Below are positions 51,359 through 58,599 of a stretch of DNA of 64,000 nt, in pieces. Position numbers and translations under genes: made by a program. The stretch lies in the NCBI GenBank assembly GCA_031267645.1, contig JAIRYW010000076.1:1-64000 (forward strand), read 5' to 3'. The notes under the pieces were generated by a model, which saw only the letters and a list, made by a program, of their open reading frames with translations, was not told the DNA's origin and made no database searches. Numbering within the stretch: the stretch's first letter is position 1; each line of letters begins with the position of its first letter. This DNA is from Propionibacteriaceae bacterium (GTDB lineage Bacteria; Actinomycetota; Actinomycetes; Propionibacteriales; Propionibacteriaceae).

Positions 51359-52675
51359 TCATTCGGCGGTGGTCGCGACGGGCGCTGGGACGACGGCGGG
51401 GGCGGTGATGGCGGCGAAGCGGGGGTCGCCCTCTTGGCCCAGATCCGGCAGGCGGCGCACCAGCACCGCTCCCAGGATCCCGAACAGGGCCAGGCTGAGG
51501 TACAAAGCTGTGAAGCCGCCCAGGGCCAGCAGGGCGGGCGCGACGAAGGGCACGAAGGATTGGGGCAAGGAGTTGGCGACGTTGATCAAGCCGAGGTCCT
51601 TGGCGGTGTCCTCGGCGTGGGGCAGCATGCGCACGCACAGGGCGGCGTCGATGGCGATGAACAGACCGAAGCCCGCCCCCAGCAGCCCCTCGGCCAGGTA
51701 CACGAAAGCCATGGACGGAGCCAGCCCCATCGTCGTCAAGCCGATCGCCGCCATGATCCCGCCGGCCACCACGAACGGTTTCTGGCGCTGGATGCGGTCG
51801 GAGACGATCCCGGACAACACGCTGGCGGCGGCCAGCGCCACCACCATGATGGCCGACAGCCGCAACACCTGAGCGGCGACGTCGTCCTCGGAATAGCCGA
51901 AGCGCCCCATCAGGAAGAAGGCCGTGTAGGTGGCGCTGGCGTAGGCGCAGGTGATCAAGAAACGCACCAGCCAGGCCCAGCCGAAAGCGGGGTGCCGGCG
52001 GGGATTGAGCCAGAAGGTGGTGGCCAATCCTTTGAGGTCCAGCCGAGCCAGGCCCTCGGGGCGCCGGCTGGCCGGGTCGCGTAACAGCAGGGCGGCGGAC
52101 AGCCCCAGAGCCAAGCCCGCTCCGGCCACGAAGAGCCATTGCAGCGTCGGGTTTTCGATCAGGCTGACGACGGCGATGCCCAGCAGGGGCGCGACCATCG
52201 CGGCCATGCCGAGCAGCCCGGAGACCGTGCCGCGCCGGGCCGGCGGCACCTGGTCGGCCAGCAGCGCGGTGGTCGCGGCCTGCTGGAAATTCAGGCTGAT
52301 CTGCACCACGCACCAGATCAGGGCCACCTGCCAGACGGCGGTCGCGAAAGCCATGGTGGCGAGAGTGAGGCAACCGATCACGGCCCCGGTCAAGATCCAG
52401 CTCCGGCGGCGTCCGAAGCGGGCCGCCGTCCGGTCCGACAGACGGCCGCCCAATGGGTTGGCCAGCAGGGCACAGAGCGCGCCCAGCCCCGTCACCAGTC
52501 CGAAGGCGGCGGCGGCCGACGGGCCGGCGATCCGGGCCAGGTGCAAGGTCAGCAGCAATTGCAACGGCGTGGACAGGGCCATGAAGGCGCCCCCGCCCGA
52601 CAGCAGCATCACCGCGGTCACCCGGGGAAAGGAGGAGGCGGCGTTAGTGGTGGGTTCGTGAACTGGCTGTCTCAT
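51359..52675 (-). CDS. MFS sugar-type transporter
   Basis: About 438 residues with 12 helices and loop motif NPLGGRLSDRTAARFGRRR. It resembles the glycoside or GPH-like porters that accompany glycoside hydrolases in actinobacteria. With the beta-mannosidase 122 bases downstream it may import manno-oligosaccharides. ATG 52675 is preferred to GTG 52681 because GGGAG lies five bases before it. Confidence 0.85.
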   Translation of the reverse strand: MRQPVHEPTTNAASSFPRVTAVMLLSGGGAFMALSTPLQLLLTLHLARIAGPSAAAAFGLVTGLGALCALLANPLGGRLSDRTAARFGRRRSWILTGAVIGCLTLATMAFATAVWQVALIWCVVQISLNFQQAATTALLADQVPPARRGTVSGLLGMAAMVAPLLGIAVVSLIENPTLQWLFVAGAGLALGLSAALLLRDPASRRPEGLARLDLKGLATTFWLNPRRHPAFGWAWLVRFLITCAYASATYTAFFLMGRFGYSEDDVAAQVLRLSAIMVVALAAASVLSGIVSDRIQRQKPFVVAGGIMAAIGLTTMGLAPSMAFVYLAEGLLGAGFGLFIAIDAALCVRMLPHAEDTAKDLGLINVANSLPQSFVPFVAPALLALGGFTALYLSLALFGILGAVLVRRLPDLGQEGDPRFAAITAPAVVPAPVATTAE

Positions 52676-52723
52676 CGACACTCCCTCGTGCGGAATGACT
52701 AAATTACGAAGTCACTTCCATAT

Positions 52724-52769
52724 GGTAGTGCCTACCGATCAATTGTCAATCCCATATCGGTTAGTATGG
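52724..52769. promoter_or_regulatory. Operator region between the MFS and TetR genes
   Basis: The divergent promoter region has the inverted repeats GGTAG-TGC-CTACC (52724-52736) and CCATA-N8-TATGG (52752-52769). The second overlaps TAGTAT (52762-52767), the -10 hexamer six bases before the TetR start. A TetR protein bound here would control both genes. Confidence 0.55.
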
Positions 52770-52773
52770 GCCG

Positions 52774-53367
52774 ATGGGACTGAGGGAGACGAAGGCCGCG
52801 CGCACGCACGAGCGGGTGCTCGAGGTGGCGCTCAAGCTCTTCGGCGAGCAGGGTTACGAGGCCACGACCATGGAACAGGTGGCGGAACAGGCCGAGATCG
52901 GCGCCACCACGCTGTACCGCTACTTCCCCACCAAAGACATGCTCCTACTGGGGCAGTTCCGCCGCTGCGTCTCCGTCGCCGAGGCCTTGCGGGCGCGGCC
53001 AGAGCACGAACCGTTGGACCTGGCCTTGGGCCAGGCGGTCCAGGCGGCGCTCGACTCCCAGCAAGGGCTGGGCGGCCAGCGCATACTCCAGATCCGCCGC
53101 ATCATCGACCTCAATCCCGTCCCCCGGGCCCGCCTGTGGGACGTTCTGGCCGGTTCCGCGGACGAGGCGGCCGCCGCCGTGGCCGAACGCCTGGCCCTGC
53201 CCGTCGGCGACCCCGTCGTGGTCCTGACCACGGACATCGCCCTGATCGTCTTCAGCCTCGCCTCCGACCTCTGGCGGGCCCACCCCGACGACCAGACGAT
53301 GAGCGACCAAGCCCGCGCCCTGATGGGCGCCCTGGCCACCGGCCGGGTGCCCTTCCCGCGCGCCTGA
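52774..53367 (+). CDS. TetR-family regulator
   Basis: The 197-residue protein has the TetR helix-turn-helix in residues 8-54 (ARTHERVLEVALKLFGEQGY, then TTMEQVAEQAEIGATTLYRY). The C-terminal ligand domain is unlike any I recognise. Being divergent from the mannoside porter gene, it probably represses it and itself; its ligand may be a mannoside. Confidence 0.9.
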   Translation: MGLRETKAARTHERVLEVALKLFGEQGYEATTMEQVAEQAEIGATTLYRYFPTKDMLLLGQFRRCVSVAEALRARPEHEPLDLALGQAVQAALDSQQGLGGQRILQIRRIIDLNPVPRARLWDVLAGSADEAAAAVAERLALPVGDPVVVLTTDIALIVFSLASDLWRAHPDDQTMSDQARALMGALATGRVPFPRA

Positions 53368-54551
53368 GTCACCTGAGCGGCGCGGATCGACCTGACGGTG
53401 GTCCGCCCCCCCTCAGCGAGTGGCCAACCGGCTGAGCTGGACGCCCTCGGCGTCGAAATTGGGGCGGCGCGCTGGCCGCGGGCCCAGCGCATGACGGGAC
53501 GCTCGACCAGCAGCCAGCTGGCCGTGGCCGGGAGGACGGTCAAAACAGTGGCGGCGAGCGTGAACAAAGGAGCTGGCAGCGCGGCGGCGCCAGCCAGGAC
53601 CAAGCATTGCTGGACCACGAAGCCATAGATGTAGACGCCGTAGGAGATGTCCTCACGCTTGATCAGCCTGGGACAGGGCAACCATGCGCCAAGCCCCAAA
53701 AGCACGTAGCAGATCAGCGGCGCCGCCAGCTGTGGCCCCGCCACAGGCACGGTCGCGATCAGAACGAAGGCCAAACCGCCGGCGCCGAGGGCCACGACCG
53801 GCCGGTAGACCAACCGTTGACGCCAGGTGGACAGCAGCGCGCCGGCCAGGAAGTAGGGCAGGAGCTTGAGGAAGAGCATCATCTCAGGATCTCCGCCAAA
53901 GTAAGGCAGCACGAATCCATTGGCGCCCCACAACACCAGGCTTACCCCGTAAGCGACGGCGATCACGACCACCGACCGTCGTCGCACCCAGGCGAAGCAG
54001 AAGATGAACCCGACCACCAGGTAGCACATGAACTCGTGCCACAGCGTCCACAAGGAGCCGTCCCAGACCAGCGGATAGGGGACGTCCGCCGGAGTCCCAG
54101 CCACGCTGTAGGCGCCTATGCGCAAGGTGAAGTTCAGCCACAGGAACTGCAAGGGCTTGACGTCGGTGCTCAGGTAGCCGTCCAAACCGCCGTGGTCCAT
54201 GGCGTAGGCGACCGGACCGACGCCGAACGCGATCACGATCAGACAGACCAGGTATCCAGGGAAGATCCGCGCCACCCGGTGCACCAGGTATTCCCCTAAC
54301 GGCTTAGAAGCCCGCGACCCCGCGATGAGATATCCCGACAGCACGAAGAAGCCGGCCACAGCCCAGCCGCCCACCGTCTCAGGCCCCAGCTCCGGAGACG
54401 GCAGTCCCCGGGCCAAGGGAAAGGTGTGGTCCACGATCACCAGAGTCGCCAACAGCAATCTGAGCAGGTTCAAAGCGTTGCTCCGAGGATCCAAGTGGAC
54501 GCCCCACAACCATCTCGGCCGGGAGCCCGCTGACGGCGCGACCTTGCCCAT
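52920..54551 (-). CDS. Membrane acyltransferase (family 3), probably frameshifted at the 3' end
   Basis: The first 350 residues have the plan of acyltransferase-3 proteins with about ten helices. RSNALNLLRLLLATLVIVDH is followed by FFVLSGYLIAGS and YLVHRVARIFPGY; the catalytic His is in IVDH. These enzymes O-acetylate sugars or surface polymers. After VMRWARGQR (about 53480) the frame runs on for another 180 Ser/Arg-rich residues antisense to the TetR gene. In the adjacent frame the sequence continues NFDAEGVQLSRLATR and stops at 53413, which looks more natural. ATG 54551 has AGAGG upstream; the frame opens at 54584. Confidence 0.72.
   Translation of the reverse strand: MGKVAPSAGSRPRWLWGVHLDPRSNALNLLRLLLATLVIVDHTFPLARGLPSPELGPETVGGWAVAGFFVLSGYLIAGSRASKPLGEYLVHRVARIFPGYLVCLIVIAFGVGPVAYAMDHGGLDGYLSTDVKPLQFLWLNFTLRIGAYSVAGTPADVPYPLVWDGSLWTLWHEFMCYLVVGFIFCFAWVRRRSVVVIAVAYGVSLVLWGANGFVLPYFGGDPEMMLFLKLLPYFLAGALLSTWRQRLVYRPVVALGAGGLAFVLIATVPVAGPQLAAPLICYVLLGLGAWLPCPRLIKREDISYGVYIYGFVVQQCLVLAGAAALPAPLFTLAATVLTVLPATASWLLVERPVMRWARGQRAAPISTPRASSSAGWPLAEGGRTTVRSIRAAQVTQARGKGTRPVARAPIRARAWSLIVWSSGWARQRSEARLKTIRAMSVVRTTTGSPTGRARRSATAAAASSAEPARTSHRRARGTGLRSMMRRIWSMRWPPSPCWESSAAWTAWPKARSNGSCSGRARKASATETQRRNCPSRSMSLVGK
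53551..53592 (+). repeat. 42-bp segment of the acyltransferase gene, copied at 55425-55466
   Basis: GCGGCGAGCGTGAACAAAGG and the following 22 bases occur again at 55425-55466 with only three or so differences, in the same orientation. Here they encode an inner part of a membrane helix region (LPAPLFTLAA) of the acyltransferase. Confidence 0.75.
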
Positions 54552-54756
54552 CCGATCCTCTTCTCCCGACGAAATCCCGGCCATACTACCGAGTCTTCAG
54601 AGCTGAGACGGCGGGCTGTCGCTCGGACCAAGCTCTAACACCGCCAGGCATCCGCGCACCCTTATGGTGGCCCGAGCCTGAGCCCAAGTCCGACAGCGCG
54701 GGAGTCCCCACCTCTCCACCATCGCGGTGAAGAACCATATAATAGTGGGAAATAGC

Positions 54757-54772
54757 ATGGTAAAGTGTTCCC
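54757..54772 (+). promoter_or_regulatory. Promoter/operator of the VapBC-type pair
   Basis: The -10 hexamer TAAAGT (54761-54766) is six bases before the ATG, a leaderless pattern. GGGAA (54747-54751) and TTCCC (54768-54772) form an inverted repeat around it, where the antitoxin could bind. Confidence 0.5.
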
Positions 54773-55012
54773 ATGATAGTGACCGTGGACTCCGCCGGAA
54801 GGGTGATGCTACCCAAGCCTCTCCGCCAGTCCTTGGGGTTGACGGCGGGCAGCAAGGTGGACATCTCCGCCTACGGTTCGGGTTTGACGTTGCTCCCCCA
54901 GAGCCGCACCGCCAGACTGGTGACCGATGAACACGGCCATCTGGTGGCCGACGGCGACCAGGCGCTGACCGACCAAGAGCTGTTCGAGCTGATCGACGCC
55001 GGGCGCCGATGA
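54773..55012 (+). CDS. VapB-type antitoxin with AbrB/MazE-like DNA-binding domain
   Basis: The 79-residue protein has an N-terminal swapped-hairpin AbrB domain (VTVDSAGRVMLPKPLRQSLG...GSKVDISAYGSGLTL) and a C-terminal acidic tail that should clasp the toxin. The stop overlaps the toxin start (ATGA). Confidence 0.85.
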   Translation: MIVTVDSAGRVMLPKPLRQSLGLTAGSKVDISAYGSGLTLLPQSRTARLVTDEHGHLVADGDQALTDQELFELIDAGRR

Positions 55013-55425
55013 CCGCCACTTTATTGGCGCTGGACACCTCGGCGACGGTGCCCCTCCTGCACCGCGGGCACGATTCACACGCCGCCACACACGACGCGGT
55101 GGCGGGCTGGGAGCTGGCCCTGACCGGTCATTCCCTGGCTGAGACTTACTCCGTGCTGACCCGCTTGCCCGGCCACCAACGCCTCGCCCCAGCCGACGCG
55201 GCCAGATTGATCCGGTCCAGGTTTCTCACAGTTCTCACCCTGCCGCCAGAGACGGCCGCCCGAGTCCATCTGATCTGCTCCGAGGCGGGAATCCACGGCG
55301 GCGCCGTCTACGACGGACTAGTCGGCTTGGCCGCTCGGGCCCACGGAGCCGTGCTGGGCACCAGAGACGCCCGAGCGGTCGGGACTTACGAGGCGCTGGG
55401 CGTCGAGGTCAGAATCCTGTCTTAG
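55009..55425 (+). CDS. VapC-type PIN-domain toxin
   Basis: The 138-residue PIN ribonuclease has the acidic residues expected for metal binding: Asp in LLALDTSATV, Glu in GHSLAETYSVLTRL, Asp in GGAVYDGLVGLAA and Asp in LGTRDARAV. VapC toxins cleave tRNA or rRNA. The pair stands between the acyltransferase and LacI genes. The stop codon directly borders a 42-bp copied piece of the acyltransferase gene. Confidence 0.85.
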   Translation: MTATLLALDTSATVPLLHRGHDSHAATHDAVAGWELALTGHSLAETYSVLTRLPGHQRLAPADAARLIRSRFLTVLTLPPETAARVHLICSEAGIHGGAVYDGLVGLAARAHGAVLGTRDARAVGTYEALGVEVRILS

Positions 55426-55466
55426 CGGCGAGCATGAACAAAGGAGCTGGCGCCGCGGCGGCGCCA
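55425..55466 (+). repeat. Copied 42-bp fragment of the acyltransferase gene after vapC
   Basis: See the source copy at 53551-53592. This copy starts at the last base of the toxin stop codon and has the same orientation as the source. On the minus strand it reads APAPLFMLAA, so it is a gene fragment rather than an independent short repeat. Confidence 0.75.
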
Positions 55467-55530
55467 AGCTTCCCGCTCAGGCTAGACGGACATCGACTGT
55501 CCCGGGGCGCGCACCCACTAGCATCGTGGG

Positions 55531-56541
55531 ATGAACCGGCCCCACGCCACGATCTATCAGGTCTCGGAACGGGCGGGCGTGTCCATCTCCACTGTCTCAT
55601 TGGCCATCAACCATCCCGAGCGGGTCAAGGAGGCGACCCGGCGGCGTGTCATGGAAGCGGTGGACGAGCTCGGCTTCATACCCAAGGAATTGGCCGTCAC
55701 CCGGGCCCGGGCCGGGTTGGGGCGGATCGCCGTGGTGGCGCCTTTCACCTCCTACCTCAGCTTCGCCCGGCGGCTGTCCGGCATGCTGACCGAGGCCCAG
55801 GGCCAGGCCCAGATCCTGGTCTACGACCATGAGGACGTGGCCACTTCGGCCTCTCCCCTGCTGGCCACCCTGCCGGTCCGGGGGCACGTCGACGGACTGG
55901 TCATCATGGGGGTGCCCCTGGACCAACCGACGGCCGACCGGTTGCGCCGGCGTTTGCCCACCGTCCTGTTGGACATGCGCCACAGCGAGATGACCAGCGT
56001 CTACGTCGACGACGTGCGGGGCGGACAGATGGTGGGCGAGCATCTGCTGGCCCAAGGCCACCGCTCAGTCGCCTTCGTGCGCGAGGCCGAGCGCTCCTAC
56101 CTGCCCTCCTCGCCCACCCAGCAACGCAAAGACGGTTTGGTGGCCGTCTTGGGGGCCGAGCACGTGCACGAGATCACCGTCGAGCGCGGCCCCGGCTTGG
56201 GCCAGCGGGCCTTGGAACGGTGGCAGGACCTGGCCTCGGCCGACGGCCGCCGGCCCAGCGCCATCGTGGCCCACCGCGACCTGGTCGCCATCGCCGTCAT
56301 GGCGGGCGCCGCCCGGCTCGGTCTGACGGTGCCGCGCGATCTGTCGGTGGTGGGCTTCGACGACGACCAGATCGCCCAAGAGTTGGGCCTGACCACGGTC
56401 GGCCAACCCTTCGAAGAGTCCGGGGCCATGGCCTTCCGCCTCCTGCGCCAACGCATAGCCGACCCCCACGGCCGGCCGGTCGAACATCTGCTGCCGCTCC
56501 ATCTAGCCGTCCGGAACACGGTCGGACCACCACCGGACTGA
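55531..56541 (+). CDS. LacI-family transcription regulator
   Basis: The 336-residue protein has the LacI helix-turn-helix (ATIYQVSERAGVSISTVSLA, then INHPERVKEATRRRV) and a periplasmic-binding-like effector domain ending VGFDDDQIAQELGLTTVGQP. ATG 55531 is six bases after TAGCAT (55519-55524), giving a leaderless mRNA. It converges on the esterase/dpp-like operon, which it may control; an inverted repeat at 63288 is a possible operator. Confidence 0.9.
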   Translation: MNRPHATIYQVSERAGVSISTVSLAINHPERVKEATRRRVMEAVDELGFIPKELAVTRARAGLGRIAVVAPFTSYLSFARRLSGMLTEAQGQAQILVYDHEDVATSASPLLATLPVRGHVDGLVIMGVPLDQPTADRLRRRLPTVLLDMRHSEMTSVYVDDVRGGQMVGEHLLAQGHRSVAFVREAERSYLPSSPTQQRKDGLVAVLGAEHVHEITVERGPGLGQRALERWQDLASADGRRPSAIVAHRDLVAIAVMAGAARLGLTVPRDLSVVGFDDDQIAQELGLTTVGQPFEESGAMAFRLLRQRIADPHGRPVEHLLPLHLAVRNTVGPPPD

Positions 56542-56716
56542 GGCGCCGCCGCCAGTCCTGGCCCGGCCCGACTCCAGCGCCCGCCCACAAAGCGGCCCAT
56601 CTAGCGCCCGCGTCGCGGGGCGGCTCGATCCCAGCGCCAGTACGACGAACGACCCGACCCCAGCCGCCCGCGACAGAGGACAGACCCCACCCCAGGGCCC
56701 GCGCGCCGGAACGACT

Positions 56717-57781
56717 CTAAGCCGTCAACTCGCGCAAGGCGGCCGCCACCTCGGCCGCCCACAGACGGGCGCCGGCCCAGGCGCCGGTCAAACCATTGCT
56801 GCCGTGCAGGGCGCCTAGGCGGCGGCTGGCGCCGACCGGCACGCCGGCTCGGCGCAAAGCCTCCACGTAGGCCTCGCCGCTCAGACGCAGGGGGTCGATC
56901 TCGGCCGTCATGATGTGGGCCGGCGGCAAACCGGTCAGATCGGTGGCGACCAGAGGCGAGACCAGGGGGTCGGCCGGGTCATGGCCCGGCGGCAGATAGA
57001 AACACCGCATCTCGGCCAAGTCGCTCAACCCGTTGACGGGCGCGTACTCCTCCAGCCAGGCCCCGTCCGGACGTAGGTCGAGGACGGGCACCTCCAACAG
57101 CTGGCCCCGGATGGCAGGGCCGCCGCGCCGACCGGCCAGCTGGCACAGGGCCGCCGCCAGGTTGCCGCCGGCCGAGATGCCGCCGATCACGATCCGGTCT
57201 GGATCGATCGACAGTTGGGCCGCTTGTCGGCCGACCCAGAGCAAAGCGGCGTAGCAGTCCTCCAAACCGGCCGGGAAGCGGTGCTCGGGCGCCAAACGGT
57301 AGTCGACGTCGAACACCACGACGTCGGCGGCGACGGCCCGCTCGGCGGCCAGGGCGACGTTGACCCGCTCGTCGATCGAACCGAGCCACAAGGCGCCGCC
57401 GTGGAACAGCAGATAGGCCGGTCGCAGCTGAGTCGCCGCCGAGCCGGTCGGGCGGTACTCGCGCACCCGGATCGGTCCGGCCGGGCCTGGCGCCAGATGG
57501 GTGCGGGTCTCGACGCCGGTCGGCCCCGGTCGCCCGAACTCGGCGAACAGACGGTCGCCCAGGACCCGTTCCCAGACCCGGCGCTGGGCTGGACTGGCGT
57601 CCAGGCGCCGACCGATCTCGGTCGAGATCTGGTCGATCCGGGTCAACCAGCGCCGCAGGGCGGGGTCCAACCAGAGCCCGTCGGCGCCCGGCTCGGTCGC
57701 CGACGAGACCAAGCCCGTACCGACTGGATCGGGCGGTCCGATCGGCCGACCGGCCGCAGCCTGGTCACTGGATAGGTTCAT
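56717..57781 (-). CDS. HSL-family alpha/beta hydrolase (esterase)
   Basis: About 354 residues. The hormone-sensitive-lipase family oxyanion motif is in YLLFHGGALWLGS, the nucleophile Ser in IGGISAGGNLAAAL, and the Asp/His end in HIMTAEIDPLR and LGALHGSNGL. VDYRLAPEHRFPA is a family marker. The first 60 residues are hydrophilic. The start overlaps the stop of the dppF-like ATPase gene (ATGA), so the enzyme is produced with the importer and may hydrolyse its substrate. The substrate is unknown. Confidence 0.88.
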   Translation of the reverse strand: MNLSSDQAAAGRPIGPPDPVGTGLVSSATEPGADGLWLDPALRRWLTRIDQISTEIGRRLDASPAQRRVWERVLGDRLFAEFGRPGPTGVETRTHLAPGPAGPIRVREYRPTGSAATQLRPAYLLFHGGALWLGSIDERVNVALAAERAVAADVVVFDVDYRLAPEHRFPAGLEDCYAALLWVGRQAAQLSIDPDRIVIGGISAGGNLAAALCQLAGRRGGPAIRGQLLEVPVLDLRPDGAWLEEYAPVNGLSDLAEMRCFYLPPGHDPADPLVSPLVATDLTGLPPAHIMTAEIDPLRLSGEAYVEALRRAGVPVGASRRLGALHGSNGLTGAWAGARLWAAEVAAALRELTA

Positions 57782-58599
57782 GGGGTTTCCTTCCGGGCGG
57801 CCCGGCGGGCCCGCTGGGCGATGGGGTCGGGCAGGGGCACGGCGCTCAGCAGGGAGCGGGTGTAGGGCTGGCTGGGATGGTTGACGACCTCGTCCACCGG
57901 CCCTTGCTCCACCACCCGGCCCTGGTGCAGCACCACCACTCGGTCGGACATGTGCTCGACCACCGCCATGTCGTGCGAGATGAAGAGATAGGACAGACCG
58001 ACCCGGCGTTTGAGGTCCGACAGCAGGTTGAGCACCTGGGCCTGGATGGACAGGTCGAGGGCGGAGACCGCCTCGTCGCAGATGACCAGCTCCGGCTCCA
58101 TGATCAGGGCCCGGGCGATGGCGACCCGTTGCCGCTGCCCGCCGGAGAAGTCCCTCGGGTAGCGGCGGGCGGTCGCGGGCGGCAGACCGACGATGTCGAG
58201 CCACTGGGCCACTTTCTGGTCCGCCTCTCCCGGGCTGACCAGGCCGTGCGCCAGCGGCCCCTCGCGCAAGGTGGCGCCGATGGTACGAGCCGGGTTGAGC
58301 GACCCGAAGGGATTCTGGAAGATGGGCTGGATCAGCCGGGTCAACTGGCGTCGCCGCTTGGGGTCGGCCTGGACGATGTCCTCGCCCTTGAACCAGATCC
58401 GTCCGGCGGTGACCGGCGCGAAGCCCAAGATGGCGTCGCCCAAGGTCGACTTGCCCGAGCCCGACTCCCCCACCAGACCCAGGGTCTCGCCTGGGGCGAT
58501 CTCGATCGAGACGTCGTCGTTGGCCCGCAGCCCGGGGCGGCGCCGACCGCCCGGGTACTCCACCACCAGACCCTCGACCCGCAACAGTGGTTCGCTCAT
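57778..58599 (-). CDS. Peptide-type ABC importer ATPase, DppF/OppF class
   Basis: A 273-residue ATPase with Walker A GESGSGKST, the DppF-type RLIQPIFQNPFGSLNP, signature FSGGQRQRVAIARAL and Walker B LVICDEAVSALD. It pairs with the ATPase domain of the fused permease-ATPase encoded upstream; ATG 58599 overlaps the stop of that gene (ATGA). Confidence 0.92.
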   Translation of the reverse strand: MSEPLLRVEGLVVEYPGGRRRPGLRANDDVSIEIAPGETLGLVGESGSGKSTLGDAILGFAPVTAGRIWFKGEDIVQADPKRRRQLTRLIQPIFQNPFGSLNPARTIGATLREGPLAHGLVSPGEADQKVAQWLDIVGLPPATARRYPRDFSGGQRQRVAIARALIMEPELVICDEAVSALDLSIQAQVLNLLSDLKRRVGLSYLFISHDMAVVEHMSDRVVVLHQGRVVEQGPVDEVVNHPSQPYTRSLLSAVPLPDPIAQRARRAARKETP

